Shown here one piece after another: positions 15,248 to 21,555 of a stretch of DNA of 40,005 bases. Within the stretch, counting starts at the first letter, position 1, and every line of letters starts with the position of its first letter. The notes under the pieces were generated by a model. The model was not told where the DNA came from, made no database searches, and saw nothing but the letters and a program-made list of their open reading frames with translations. A program made the translations under genes and the position numbers. The stretch spans positions 1-40,005 of the forward strand of contig DOKY01000012.1 in NCBI GenBank assembly GCA_003510135.1. The letters run 5' to 3'. This DNA is from Pseudothermotoga sp. (lineage in GTDB: Bacteria > Thermotogota > Thermotogae > Thermotogales > DSM-5069).

Positions 15248-16790
15248 AGGACCTTTTGAACTCTGCCTTCATTCTATACATCTCTGTGTCAACGGCACGC
15301 AGAGTTTGCTGGTAGGAGCCTTCAAATCTCTTGATCCCGTACGAAAACGTGGGTTTCAACTCATGTGAGTTCTGGAACTCAGCGAGGGCCTCATCGAACA
15401 ATTTCTTCACACTCACAGGATCACAGTCCCTCACAATCACCAAGAACTCGTCCCCACCCATGCGCACCACGATGTCGTTTTGTTTTATCTTCGCTCTTAT
15501 CGTGTTAACAAGCAAGATTAAGATCTTGTCGCCAACTTCGTGTCCATAGGTGTCGTTTATCTGCTTGAAAGAATTCAGATCAAGATAGACGAAGCAATCT
15601 TTTTCATTGAAGGCAGTTTCAACCAATATGCCTCTGTTGTAGGCACCAGTCAATGGATCCACCAGACTCCTCATGTGCGAGACCGTGGCCAGGACCGTCA
15701 TTTCTCTGTATTCGAGAACCAGGTTGTAGGAAAAGCCAAAGAACAACGAGACTACTCCGAAGCTAGACAGCAGCTTGAAGTTCAGATTGAACAAAAGTAT
15801 GAACGCATCGAACAAAACTGTCAAAACGAAGAACAGAGAGAATCCAAACAAAATCTTAGAATAACTGCGAAAGACCTTGTAGGCGAGATAAAGAGCGTTC
15901 AGAATCAAGATCATCGCGAATCTTGAGGTTGTGAGTTTGAACGCGTAGTTGCTTGGAGCAATCCATAGGATGATTGCAGCCGACAGGTTGAGAAAAACCA
16001 TAACGAGATCGACACGGGTCAATTTCTCAAAGAATCCCAAACCAACTGCTGTGAAAAGACAAACAAAACCAAAATAAGCCGAAGACACGAAGAACTTTCT
16101 CAAAAGTAGCATCGCACTGGCACTGTACATGGTGGAAAAGGGCATCAGATCAAGTGTCCAGATCGCTGCAAGTAGTGTTGATATAGCAAACAGTCGGTTC
16201 GATCTTCGCTTGTTTTGAGGCATGTTGTGAGAGACGAGGTAAAGCACCAAGAACAGAGTGATACAGAGTCCTATCGTGATGCTCAGAAAATCGCCAAACA
16301 CGAAGCTCAAAACGCTGAATCTGAACGTCTCTTTCTCTTCAATCAACCGTGGCACGATGTCGAGACCCAACTCGTAAACTCCACTCAGTTCAATCGTTAT
16401 TCTCTCCGTGTTGGCCGGCACTTCCAGTAGAAAAGGTTTATACCAGAAGTGCGCTGTTCTATCAAACCTGAAACCCGCTGATCCGATCAAATGGTCGTTC
16501 GAGTAAACGGCCCAAAAAGATGCACTCACCTGTGGTAGATAGAGATAGAGTGGTTTCGAAGTTTTCTCGACTGCAGTCGTGAGAACCACGGTGGAAGGTT
16601 TTCGCAACAGCCTGTAGAAAGGTGCTGTAACGTTCTGAGCTCGAAAAACACCATTCTCGTCACTCAGAACCTGCCAGGACAGCAGCTGAACACCGCGTGC
16701 ATTCAGAGCGTATATGACAAGCAAAAAAAGCCCTAAAAAGACCAGAATTGAGAAAAACAGGGCCTTTGAATAGTATTTTAGAAGCTCCAG
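15246..16790 (-). CDS. 7TMR-DISM-like membrane diguanylate cyclase
   Basis: A 514-residue predicted diguanylate cyclase: an N-terminal membrane segment, an extracytoplasmic beta-rich region (about residues 35-165, with LYLYLPQVSASFWAVYSNDHLIG and ITIELSGVYELG), seven hydrophobic helices (about 175-350), then GGDEF. This order matches 7TMR-DISM sensors. The catalytic GGDEF is encoded at 15444-15458. The inhibitory-site position reads KQND rather than RxxD, so feedback may be weakened. Start: the only ATG/GTG/TTG choice (TTG 16724) cuts through the hydrophobic N-terminal helix. CTG at 16790 restores MELLKYYSKALFFSILVFLG and lies downstream of AGGGGAG, so I favour it. It is divergent from the broken M16 gene. 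Confidence 0.83.
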   Translation of the reverse strand: MELLKYYSKALFFSILVFLGLFLLVIYALNARGVQLLSWQVLSDENGVFRAQNVTAPFYRLLRKPSTVVLTTAVEKTSKPLYLYLPQVSASFWAVYSNDHLIGSAGFRFDRTAHFWYKPFLLEVPANTERITIELSGVYELGLDIVPRLIEEKETFRFSVLSFVFGDFLSITIGLCITLFLVLYLVSHNMPQNKRRSNRLFAISTLLAAIWTLDLMPFSTMYSASAMLLLRKFFVSSAYFGFVCLFTAVGLGFFEKLTRVDLVMVFLNLSAAIILWIAPSNYAFKLTTSRFAMILILNALYLAYKVFRSYSKILFGFSLFFVLTVLFDAFILLFNLNFKLLSSFGVVSLFFGFSYNLVLEYREMTVLATVSHMRSLVDPLTGAYNRGILVETAFNEKDCFVYLDLNSFKQINDTYGHEVGDKILILLVNTIRAKIKQNDIVVRMGGDEFLVIVRDCDPVSVKKLFDEALAEFQNSHELKPTFSYGIKRFEGSYQQTLRAVDTEMYRMKAEFKRS

Positions 16791-16833
16791 TTACTTCACT
16801 CCCCTGTGCTGTTCTATTTCAATTCGATTCGAT

Positions 16834-16839
16834 TATAAT
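16834..16839 (+). promoter_or_regulatory. -10 box (TATAAT) upstream of the broken M16 peptidase gene
   Basis: A perfect TATAAT 32 bases before the TTG start of the M16 remnant. No clear -35 at 16-18 bases, so the promoter may have decayed with the gene. Confidence 0.4.
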
Positions 16840-16870
16840 GGAGAACAAATTTGGCGCGAAGGTGGTCTCC

Positions 16871-17661
16871 TTGAAAAGCTTCTTCCTTGCCGCACTCCCC
16901 ATTCTTGCGCTGACACTCTTGACCATCGAAGTACCAACGGTTCAGTACACCTACCACCGGCTACTTAACGGGCTGCAGGTCTATGTCTTTGAAAATCGCA
17001 CTGTTCCGCTGGTGAGAGTTCAGGTCCGGTACAAAGTCGGCTCGATCGGTGAAGAAGAGGAGAGAACGGGATCAGCCCATCTTCTGGAGCACGAGATTTT
17101 CAATGGAACGGAAGCACTCGGAAAAGACGAGATCGACGAGCTCATAACCTCTGTGGGCGGACGTCTCAACGCAGGGACTTACTACGATTACACTGTCTAT
17201 TACGAAATTGTGCCCTCCGCAAGGCTCAAATTAGCTCTCGCAATAGAAGCAGACAGAATGAGGAATTTGAAGATCGATCCAGTTGATTTCTACAGAGAAC
17301 TCGAGGTGGTTAAACAGGAGCGAAGGCAGAGTGTGGAAAACAACTATATCCAGTCTGGCTGGGAGGAGCTCCAGAGTACAGCTTTTGGTTGATATACTTT
17401 GGCGACTGGAAATCTTTTGAATCCGAAAGCTTTGAGCTACCGAAGATCGAGCACAGACCACCGTATGGTAAAATCTTCGTTCTCGATAGGCCGACCTCCA
17501 CGCAGGCGTACCTCATGATGGGATACGAGTTCTTCGATCACAGATTTTCGGACAGAGTTGCCTTCTTGATGGCCAACAGGGTTTATGGTAACGGTAAATT
17601 GGATTTTGAACAGTATGGGGTTATAGAAACTTATATTCATGAGGGAGGGAATAGAGTATGA
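16871..17661 (+). pseudogene. broken M16 zinc peptidase (pitrilysin family)
   Basis: The first part (TTG 16871, after AAGGTGG) encodes a signal peptide (MKSFFLAALPILALTLLTIE) and the N-terminal M16 domain with the inverted zinc motif HLLEH (in GSAHLLEHEIFNGTEALG). It also carries the downstream glutamate region VDFYRELEVVKQERR, and ends at a stop at 17390-17392 right after ELQSTAFG. Homology resumes at once in another frame: YFGDWKSFESE, then DRPTSTQAYLMMGYEFFDHRFSDRVAFLMANRVYGNG. In intact M16 proteins roughly 45-60 residues lie between these points, so an internal deletion with frame change has occurred. The C-terminal half is also missing: the frame ends at 17661, overlapping the next gene by ATGA. 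The fragments cannot fold as a working peptidase; M16 enzymes need both halves or a partner subunit. Confidence 0.8.
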
Positions 17662-18056
17662 AAAGAGTAGTTGGAATTGTCTTGATTGGAAGCGCTCTCC
17701 TGCTTATACTTGCTGGGTGTATGAGTCTTCTGGGGCTAAAGTTAAGTGCTACTGTTACCATAACACGTGTTGAGGAAACGTCCATTGGCGCATTGAAGAT
17801 TTCTTATGAGATAAGGAATACAGGGGATTTAGAGATAGACTATTACAAAATTTACTTTACGGGTAAGTTGAGTAACGGGAGTACCATGTCAGATTGGACA
17901 AACGGACTTTATGTGTTGCCGGGGACTGCACGCGCTGATATAACATATTTTGACACAGGAGGACAAGACGTTCAGGAGGTAGCAGTTAGAAAGATAATTT
18001 TGAAAAATTACGAATACGATGAGGAAATATCAATAGATATTGAAAACCCACAGTAG
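17658..18056 (+). CDS. small lipoprotein, function unknown
   Basis: A 132-residue lipoprotein: signal peptide with lipobox LILAGC, so Cys21 is the predicted lipidated residue and the protein sits on a membrane facing outward. The mature part is beta-rich (ITRVEETSIGALKISYEIRN, IDYYKIYFTGKLSNG), recalling small FxLYD/DUF-type immunoglobulin-like lipoproteins, but I cannot name a family. The ATG overlaps the stop of the broken M16 frame, and GAGGGAGGG lies nine bases upstream. The junction suggests that the M16 deletion joined this gene directly to the old peptidase promoter. Confidence 0.75.
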   Translation: MKRVVGIVLIGSALLLILAGCMSLLGLKLSATVTITRVEETSIGALKISYEIRNTGDLEIDYYKIYFTGKLSNGSTMSDWTNGLYVLPGTARADITYFDTGGQDVQEVAVRKIILKNYEYDEEISIDIENPQ

Positions 18057-18386
18057 GTACCTGTGCCTTACAACAAAGGAGGATTAGATTAAAGTCTTTC
18101 CTCTGCTAATACTCATGGCAAAAATCCCCTATCTGTAATACTTACCGAGGCACCTTCATTGTTTTGGGTGCAGGGAATACCTAGCAATGGGAAAACCTCT
18201 TCAATAGCGAGCAGGATGCCACCGACTTAAGAAACGATTTGAGGAAGTAATTGTGCACTTCCCACGCTTTTTTCACTTTGAACACCACAAGAGATAACAT
18301 ATGATGTGGGTGTATCATGTCAAAAGAATTGCCTTTAATACAGGCTTCTTTGGTTTATCACTATCATGATAATGAGAGGTGCTATC
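18057..18386. other. intergenic region with a possible IS200/IS605 tnpB-end scar
   Basis: No intact gene. In one plus-strand frame open from 18093, the stretch 18174-18230 reads GIPSNGKTSSIASRMPPT and stops. This resembles the Pro/Ser/Gly tails of IS200/IS605 TnpB proteins. The stop overlaps GCCACCGACTTAAG, reminiscent of the right-end hairpin of such elements, but here the second arm is missing. It would be a heavily decayed relic. Further on, TATCATG occurs at 18313 and a perfect palindrome at 18362-18371. Confidence 0.25.
18362..18371. promoter_or_regulatory. palindrome TATCATGATA, candidate autoregulatory site
   Basis: A perfect ten-base palindrome 15 bases before the ATG of the HTH/coiled-coil gene. 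The core TATCATG recurs at 18313-18319 and 18383-18389, the last overlapping the start codon. Three copies within 77 bases suggest a binding site for the adjacent regulator. Confidence 0.4.
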
Positions 18387-18815
18387 ATGCCCAATATAAG
18401 TGAAATTTCCAGACGTGTTAATCTTCCATGCTCCACCAGATGGAAATACTTGAAAATCTTGAGTAAACGGGGATTTATAACTATCACGAGATCTTCTCAC
18501 GGTACCGTGATAACGAATGAGGATTTTCAGATTTTCCAGGAATTCGTTCGTTTAGTGAGGGAAGAAGGACTTGCAATCGAGGGAGCACTAGAAAGAATAG
18601 GTCAAAACAGATTGGGGGGACGAGAACCTATCATCCAGTATCTTCGAAGGCTGGAGAAGAAGATCGAAGATTTAGAAAAAGAAAACAGAGCTTTGAGAGA
18701 TCTTGTTCAAAAGTACCTGTACGAATTGGAGAAACTAAAGGGCTTGCCCAAACCTAAAGAAACGTTACTTGAGAAAATACGTCGATGGTTCAGAGTGAAA
18801 AGAACAAATGAATGA
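18387..18815 (+). CDS. HTH DNA-binding protein with coiled-coil tail
   Basis: A 142-residue predicted transcription factor. Residues 1-50 form a MerR/ArsR-like helix-turn-helix with wing (ISEISRRVNLPCSTRWKYLK, then a basic wing GFITITRSSHGTVITNEDF). Residues 50-75 are helical (FVRLVREEGLAIEGALERIG, as in MerR-like activators). Residues 85-125 are a coiled coil (LRRLEKKIEDLEKENRALRD), and the tail is basic (RRWFRVKRTNE). Start ATG 18387 is set by AGAGGTG five bases upstream; ATGs at 18366 and 18372 lack such a site. It is flanked by lipoprotein genes, and its target is unknown. Repeated TATCATG motifs over its own leader suggest autoregulation. Family label is tentative. Confidence 0.75.
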   Translation: MPNISEISRRVNLPCSTRWKYLKILSKRGFITITRSSHGTVITNEDFQIFQEFVRLVREEGLAIEGALERIGQNRLGGREPIIQYLRRLEKKIEDLEKENRALRDLVQKYLYELEKLKGLPKPKETLLEKIRRWFRVKRTNE

Positions 18816-18887
18816 ACAGTGTGCACATCAGTAAAGTTTGATTATAGAATACTGTTGGGGAAGGGGCATATTTAAGGGGGCGAAAGT

Positions 18888-19313
18888 GTGAAAAGGTTTC
18901 TTTCGCTTTTTATAATAGTATCAATTCTACTGGCTCTTGCCAGTGGATGTGTAGCTCCAAGCGGATCTTCACCCAATCTCGTGGGAAGATGGGAAAGTAC
19001 TTCTACTTTTCCAGTAGACGAAGACTATGATGGAAGACCAGACTTATATGGTAAGTATGTCTTGATCGTTGAAAACCAAAAGGGATCAACTTTTACAGGA
19101 CAATTTGGTGGCATAGTACCCAATTCAGGAATAAGTCTCTTTTTTTCCATAACAGGCACAATAACCTCAGGTGGTAGTATTGTAATCACAGTAAAAATAC
19201 CTGATATAACAACAGATCAAACTATAACTGTATCAATCCAAGGTGTTTACGCCTCTGGTAGAATCACACTTATAGGGGACGATCAAACAATCGAACTCGT
19301 GAAAGTTCAATGA
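18888..19313 (+). CDS. small lipoprotein, lipocalin-like beta protein
   Basis: A 141-residue lipoprotein beginning at GTG 18888 after AAGGGGGCG. Signal peptide with lipobox LASGC (Cys21). The mature region opens NLVGRWESTSTFPVDEDYDG and continues as alternating strands (YVLIVENQKGSTFTGQFGG, ITGTITSGGSIVITVKI, GVYASGRITLIGDDQTIELV). This pattern of G-x-W followed by about eight short strands is common in small lipocalin-like or META-like lipoproteins, but I see no diagnostic motif. It may form a transcription unit with the HTH gene 72 bases upstream. Confidence 0.75.
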   Translation: MKRFLSLFIIVSILLALASGCVAPSGSSPNLVGRWESTSTFPVDEDYDGRPDLYGKYVLIVENQKGSTFTGQFGGIVPNSGISLFFSITGTITSGGSIVITVKIPDITTDQTITVSIQGVYASGRITLIGDDQTIELVKVQ

Positions 19314-19596
19314 TCTCCTTTCAAAGCCCCTTCCCCTTAACCAATTCTATCAATCCTTCCACGCTTATGCCATAGGTTGTGCCTTCCTGCTCAGGTTAGT
19401 GGGCTTGTTCGGACACACCTTTTTTATAGACTCATAAAATTCACGTTTTAAGCTCCCCTCTTTTTTAGTCTCCAAAAATACCGAACAGCCCTTCCGTTTA
19501 TCTGCACTTCTCTTGTGTTCATTTCCCCCCTGACGCCTTTTATTTTCGCCGTAGAGGGTGTTTTTTTCGTCTGAAGGGTTTTGATATATCCCAAAA
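19314..19596. other. intergenic region; no gene that can be supported
   Basis: AT-rich, with several T runs. On the minus strand GGGGGG precedes an ATG at 19519 that opens only 24 codons (MNTREVQINGRAVRYFWRL...). The next frame then continues with a coding-like stretch (SLKREFYESIKKVCPNK). This may be a decayed small gene, but the evidence is too thin to call. Confidence 0.35.
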
Positions 19597-19638
19597 CAAA
19601 AAACCCCCTTTCTGGGTGATTCTGAGAGGCAAGGGGGG
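19597..19638 (-). terminator. intrinsic terminator of the overlapping minus-strand gene pair
   Basis: On the minus strand CCCCCCTT (19638-19631) pairs with AAGGGGG (19610-19604) across a 20-base loop and is followed by TTTTTTG. It lies about 170 bases after the stop of the downstream gene of the pair, with the right polarity for it. Confidence 0.6.
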
Positions 19639-19806
19639 ATCGTTCTTCCATTTTTGTTGTCGTGCAAACGGTGGGAAGGGAAATTGATATGTGGTTTCAA
19701 TGCTTATTTATTATTCTTCAAAAAAATCACATCCACTCCACCGGTTTCGGAAATTCCCTTCTGATGCGGATTTCAGAAAAGAGCGTGCGAGGGGGGTCCG
19801 CACACC

Positions 19807-20703
19807 TCACAAGACCCCCAGCACTATGGTCACTTCCCGTGACTCTGTGTTTATTTCGAAGTCTTCAACCCATCTGAAATCTTTTGCGGTGGTCAGGATT
19901 TTTCCAAAGCGTTTGAGGATGTGGTTTTTGTGGTGGTTTTTGTGGCGGTTTTTGTAGTACCCTATCATGCCCAGAATCAGACTCATCTTTTCGAAAGAGC
20001 GTGTGAGATGTTTTTTCATGCCTTTCCAGTTGGTCAGAAATTCATACAATCTCAGTAGTTGAACCCTCGTTGTAAAGTCGTGTTTTAGTTTGTCGTATTC
20101 GTTCAATACAGGGATGACGTTCTTAATCGTCTTAAAGAACCTGTCTGACTTAATGAGCAGTTCTGAAACCCTTATAATTGCTCCCACCTGCATGATCAAT
20201 TTAATCTCATTTTCTTCGGTGAGTCCGTTGATGTCTCTGTCGTAGTACTCTCGCCACGCTGGAAACTCAACAAGCCCCACGAGAGGCATTTTCACAAGAT
20301 ACCCAGATGGTGCTGGAATTCCAAAGAGTCGTTTTTGTAGTCTCACGACCACAGATGTTGTTCTGTATACCTCTTCATGTCGTATTTTCGTCTTTCCGTA
20401 GTAGTATTGAGCAAAGAGCTCGGGCGTAAATACGTAAGGGATGAATTCCAATCGCTGGTTGAGATAAGGACTAAGATAAGAGTCATTACAGGGCTTTTCC
20501 ATATCCAATCTCTCTGCGTCTGCACAGTACACTCTCACAGCAAATAAACCCCAAAACTCATCATTCGGAAGGGTGCCGAGAGTTACAATATCAGGAGTTC
20601 TGGGATTGATTTCAATAGTTCTTCCAAGAGTTTTGCTCGTTTTAACGATGGTAGTGCTCTCAAACTTTCTATGCTTTTTGTTTTGATGACTTCCCCTATC
20701 CAT
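19807..20703 (-). CDS. unrecognised protein B of an overlapping gene pair
   Basis: I do not recognise this 298-residue protein. The N terminus is basic and polar, then a mixed region (TLGTLPNDEFWGLFAVRVYC, FIPYVFTPELFAQYYYGKTK). A probable alpha-helical C-terminal half follows (LIMQVGAIIRVSELLIKSDR, RVQLLRLYEFLTNWKGMKKH), with a His/Lys/Asn cluster YKNRHKNHHKNHILKRFGK and a final strand ESREVTIVLGVL. No signal peptide or clear membrane segment, so cytoplasmic. The ATG at 20703 is preceded by AGGAGGAGG, one of the strongest ribosome binding sites in the window, which lies inside gene A; the two genes overlap by 121 nt in different frames. Nucleic acid binding is conceivable from the basic cluster, nothing more. 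Confidence 0.7.
   Translation of the reverse strand: MDRGSHQNKKHRKFESTTIVKTSKTLGRTIEINPRTPDIVTLGTLPNDEFWGLFAVRVYCADAERLDMEKPCNDSYLSPYLNQRLEFIPYVFTPELFAQYYYGKTKIRHEEVYRTTSVVVRLQKRLFGIPAPSGYLVKMPLVGLVEFPAWREYYDRDINGLTEENEIKLIMQVGAIIRVSELLIKSDRFFKTIKNVIPVLNEYDKLKHDFTTRVQLLRLYEFLTNWKGMKKHLTRSFEKMSLILGMIGYYKNRHKNHHKNHILKRFGKILTTAKDFRWVEDFEINTESREVTIVLGVL
19919..19954. repeat. three 12-bp tandem repeats inside gene B
   Basis: Units ATGTGGTTTTTG, TGGTGGTTTTTG and TGGCGGTTTTTG follow each other without gaps. As the period is four codons the frame is kept, and on the minus strand the units encode the repeated KNRH/KNHH/KNH cluster. This looks like slippage-driven expansion, so copy number may vary between strains. 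Confidence 0.75.
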
Positions 20704-21161
20704 TCACTATCCTCCTCCTCTTGTAGCGTTCGAAGAAGAATAGCAAGACCGTCCCTCAGAGCTTTCTGTTTTACGAGGGATTCTGAAAAGAAGAGTTTGA
20801 ACCTATGCGTTTTGTTGTACTTGTTCACAAGTCGTGAGATTCTGTGAAGGTAATAATTAATAACGCTGTCGGCTTGTAGGTTAGTGAGAGCCGAAACCAC
20901 TATGAAGAGCGACGTGATCTTTGTGAACAATTCGAGCATATCTGAAAGTGCTCCGAATTGCGATATCTCTTCTTTCGACGTGCTGGGTGTTTTGTTCAAA
21001 AACTCCTTCAGTACCTTCTCTGTGTCGAAAGAGCTCAGGATAAAATTAATAACAATTTTGGCACGAAACCAGCTTCTCGGGTCTATTTTGCCTTTCAGTG
21101 ACATCAATTTTTTGAGTCTCTTCTCATAGAAACGCCTGTTCTTTCTCATCGTCTCCCTCAT
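20583..21161 (-). CDS. unrecognised helical protein A of an overlapping gene pair
   Basis: I do not recognise this 192-residue protein. It is almost entirely helical by composition, with a very basic N terminus (MRETMRKNRRFYEKRLKKLM). A middle segment, LELFTKITSLFIVVSALTNL, could be a buried helix but is short for a membrane span. The C terminus is charged (LQEEEDSEWIGEVIKTKSIESLRALP). ATG 21161 is used here; a second in-frame ATG at 21149 follows GGGAG closely. The last 41 codons overlap gene B, and the codons for QEEEDSEW double as B's ribosome binding site and start. A and B are probably translationally coupled and work together. No homology-based function can be offered. Confidence 0.68.
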   Translation of the reverse strand: MRETMRKNRRFYEKRLKKLMSLKGKIDPRSWFRAKIVINFILSSFDTEKVLKEFLNKTPSTSKEEISQFGALSDMLELFTKITSLFIVVSALTNLQADSVINYYLHRISRLVNKYNKTHRFKLFFSESLVKQKALRDGLAILLRTLQEEEDSEWIGEVIKTKSIESLRALPSLKRAKLLEELLKSIPELLIL

Positions 21162-21195
21162 TTCTCAATAAAAAGTCCAAAAAGCTGCCTTTCAT
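21124..21195 (-). CDS. possible 23-residue leader peptide ahead of gene A
   Basis: ATG 21195 has GGGTGG just upstream and reads MKGSFLDFLLRNEGDDEKEQ..., ending at 21124. It thus overlaps the start of gene A by 38 nt in another frame. The same frame is open further upstream to about 21300 with a protein-like run (SAGKVYSFKGGMKGSFL), and a GTG at 21216 is an alternative start. It could be a coupling leader, a truncated relic of a third gene, or chance. Confidence 0.3.
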   Translation of the reverse strand: MKGSFLDFLLRNEGDDEKEQAFL

Positions 21196-21489
21196 TCCAC
21201 CCTTGAAAGAGTACACTTTCCCGGCGGATTCTCGTAAATCGTTGTTGCTCGAACATTCTTCGCGAACATGTATGTATTTGAAGGAAGTCCTCGACGAAGA
21301 TCGCTCTCACGTTGATCATCCAGAATCGCTCCGCTCTGATCTTGCTCACTAACGCTAAATTGATCCACAACAAATGTTCAACGAAACGCGATCAAGTGGT
21401 GTGCACATATGTTCGGGATCTTGAAGCGTTTCCACTGCGCGATCCATTTTGCTTTTTGATTTGAGACATTAATTGTTTTTGACAGAAAC
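21196..21489. other. intergenic region between divergent units
   Basis: Separates the minus-strand A/B genes from the second sugar operon. It must hold the A/B promoter, but I see no strong TATAAT on the minus strand. Open frames here have no ribosome binding site. No hairpin or repeat of note before the promoter at 21490. Confidence 0.4.
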
Positions 21490-21519
21490 TTGACGGGGAT
21501 GGTGGTATCATGGTAGTAT
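21490..21519 (+). promoter_or_regulatory. promoter of the second sugar ABC operon
   Basis: -35 TTGACG (21490-21495, 5 of 6), spacer of 18, -10 TAGTAT (21514-21519, 4 of 6). The binding-protein ATG is 37 bases downstream, behind TGGAGGTGG. Confidence 0.5.
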
Positions 21520-21530
21520 CATAATACCAC
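21502..21530. promoter_or_regulatory. candidate GntR operator over the promoter
   Basis: A perfect inverted repeat GTGGTAT (21502-21508) and ATACCAC (21524-21530), centres 22 bases apart. Inside it GTATCAT is directly repeated at 21505-21511 and 21516-21522 with an 11-base period. The block covers the -10 box. The GntR-family gene at the far end of the operon is the likely binder; TATCATG also occurs at 26401-26407 just before the gntR start. Confidence 0.5.
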
Positions 21531-21555
21531 AACTAATCTTTCTGGAGGTGGAACG

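Noticed and set aside
19448..19519. Small minus-strand ORF (24 codons) with GGGGGG upstream
   Set aside because: Very short, stops abruptly, and the coding-like continuation is in another frame; listed only within the intergenic description.
20583..21161. Genes A and B as a single gene broken by a sequencing frameshift
   Set aside because: Not excluded, but the strong AGGAGGAGG plus ATG at the right distance for B argues for a separate start, so kept as two genes.
21158..21373. 71-codon minus-strand frame whose stop overlaps the start of gene A
   Set aside because: Translation looks random (Arg/Phe/Ile-rich with no pattern) and no ribosome binding site precedes it; another frame in the same place is more protein-like.
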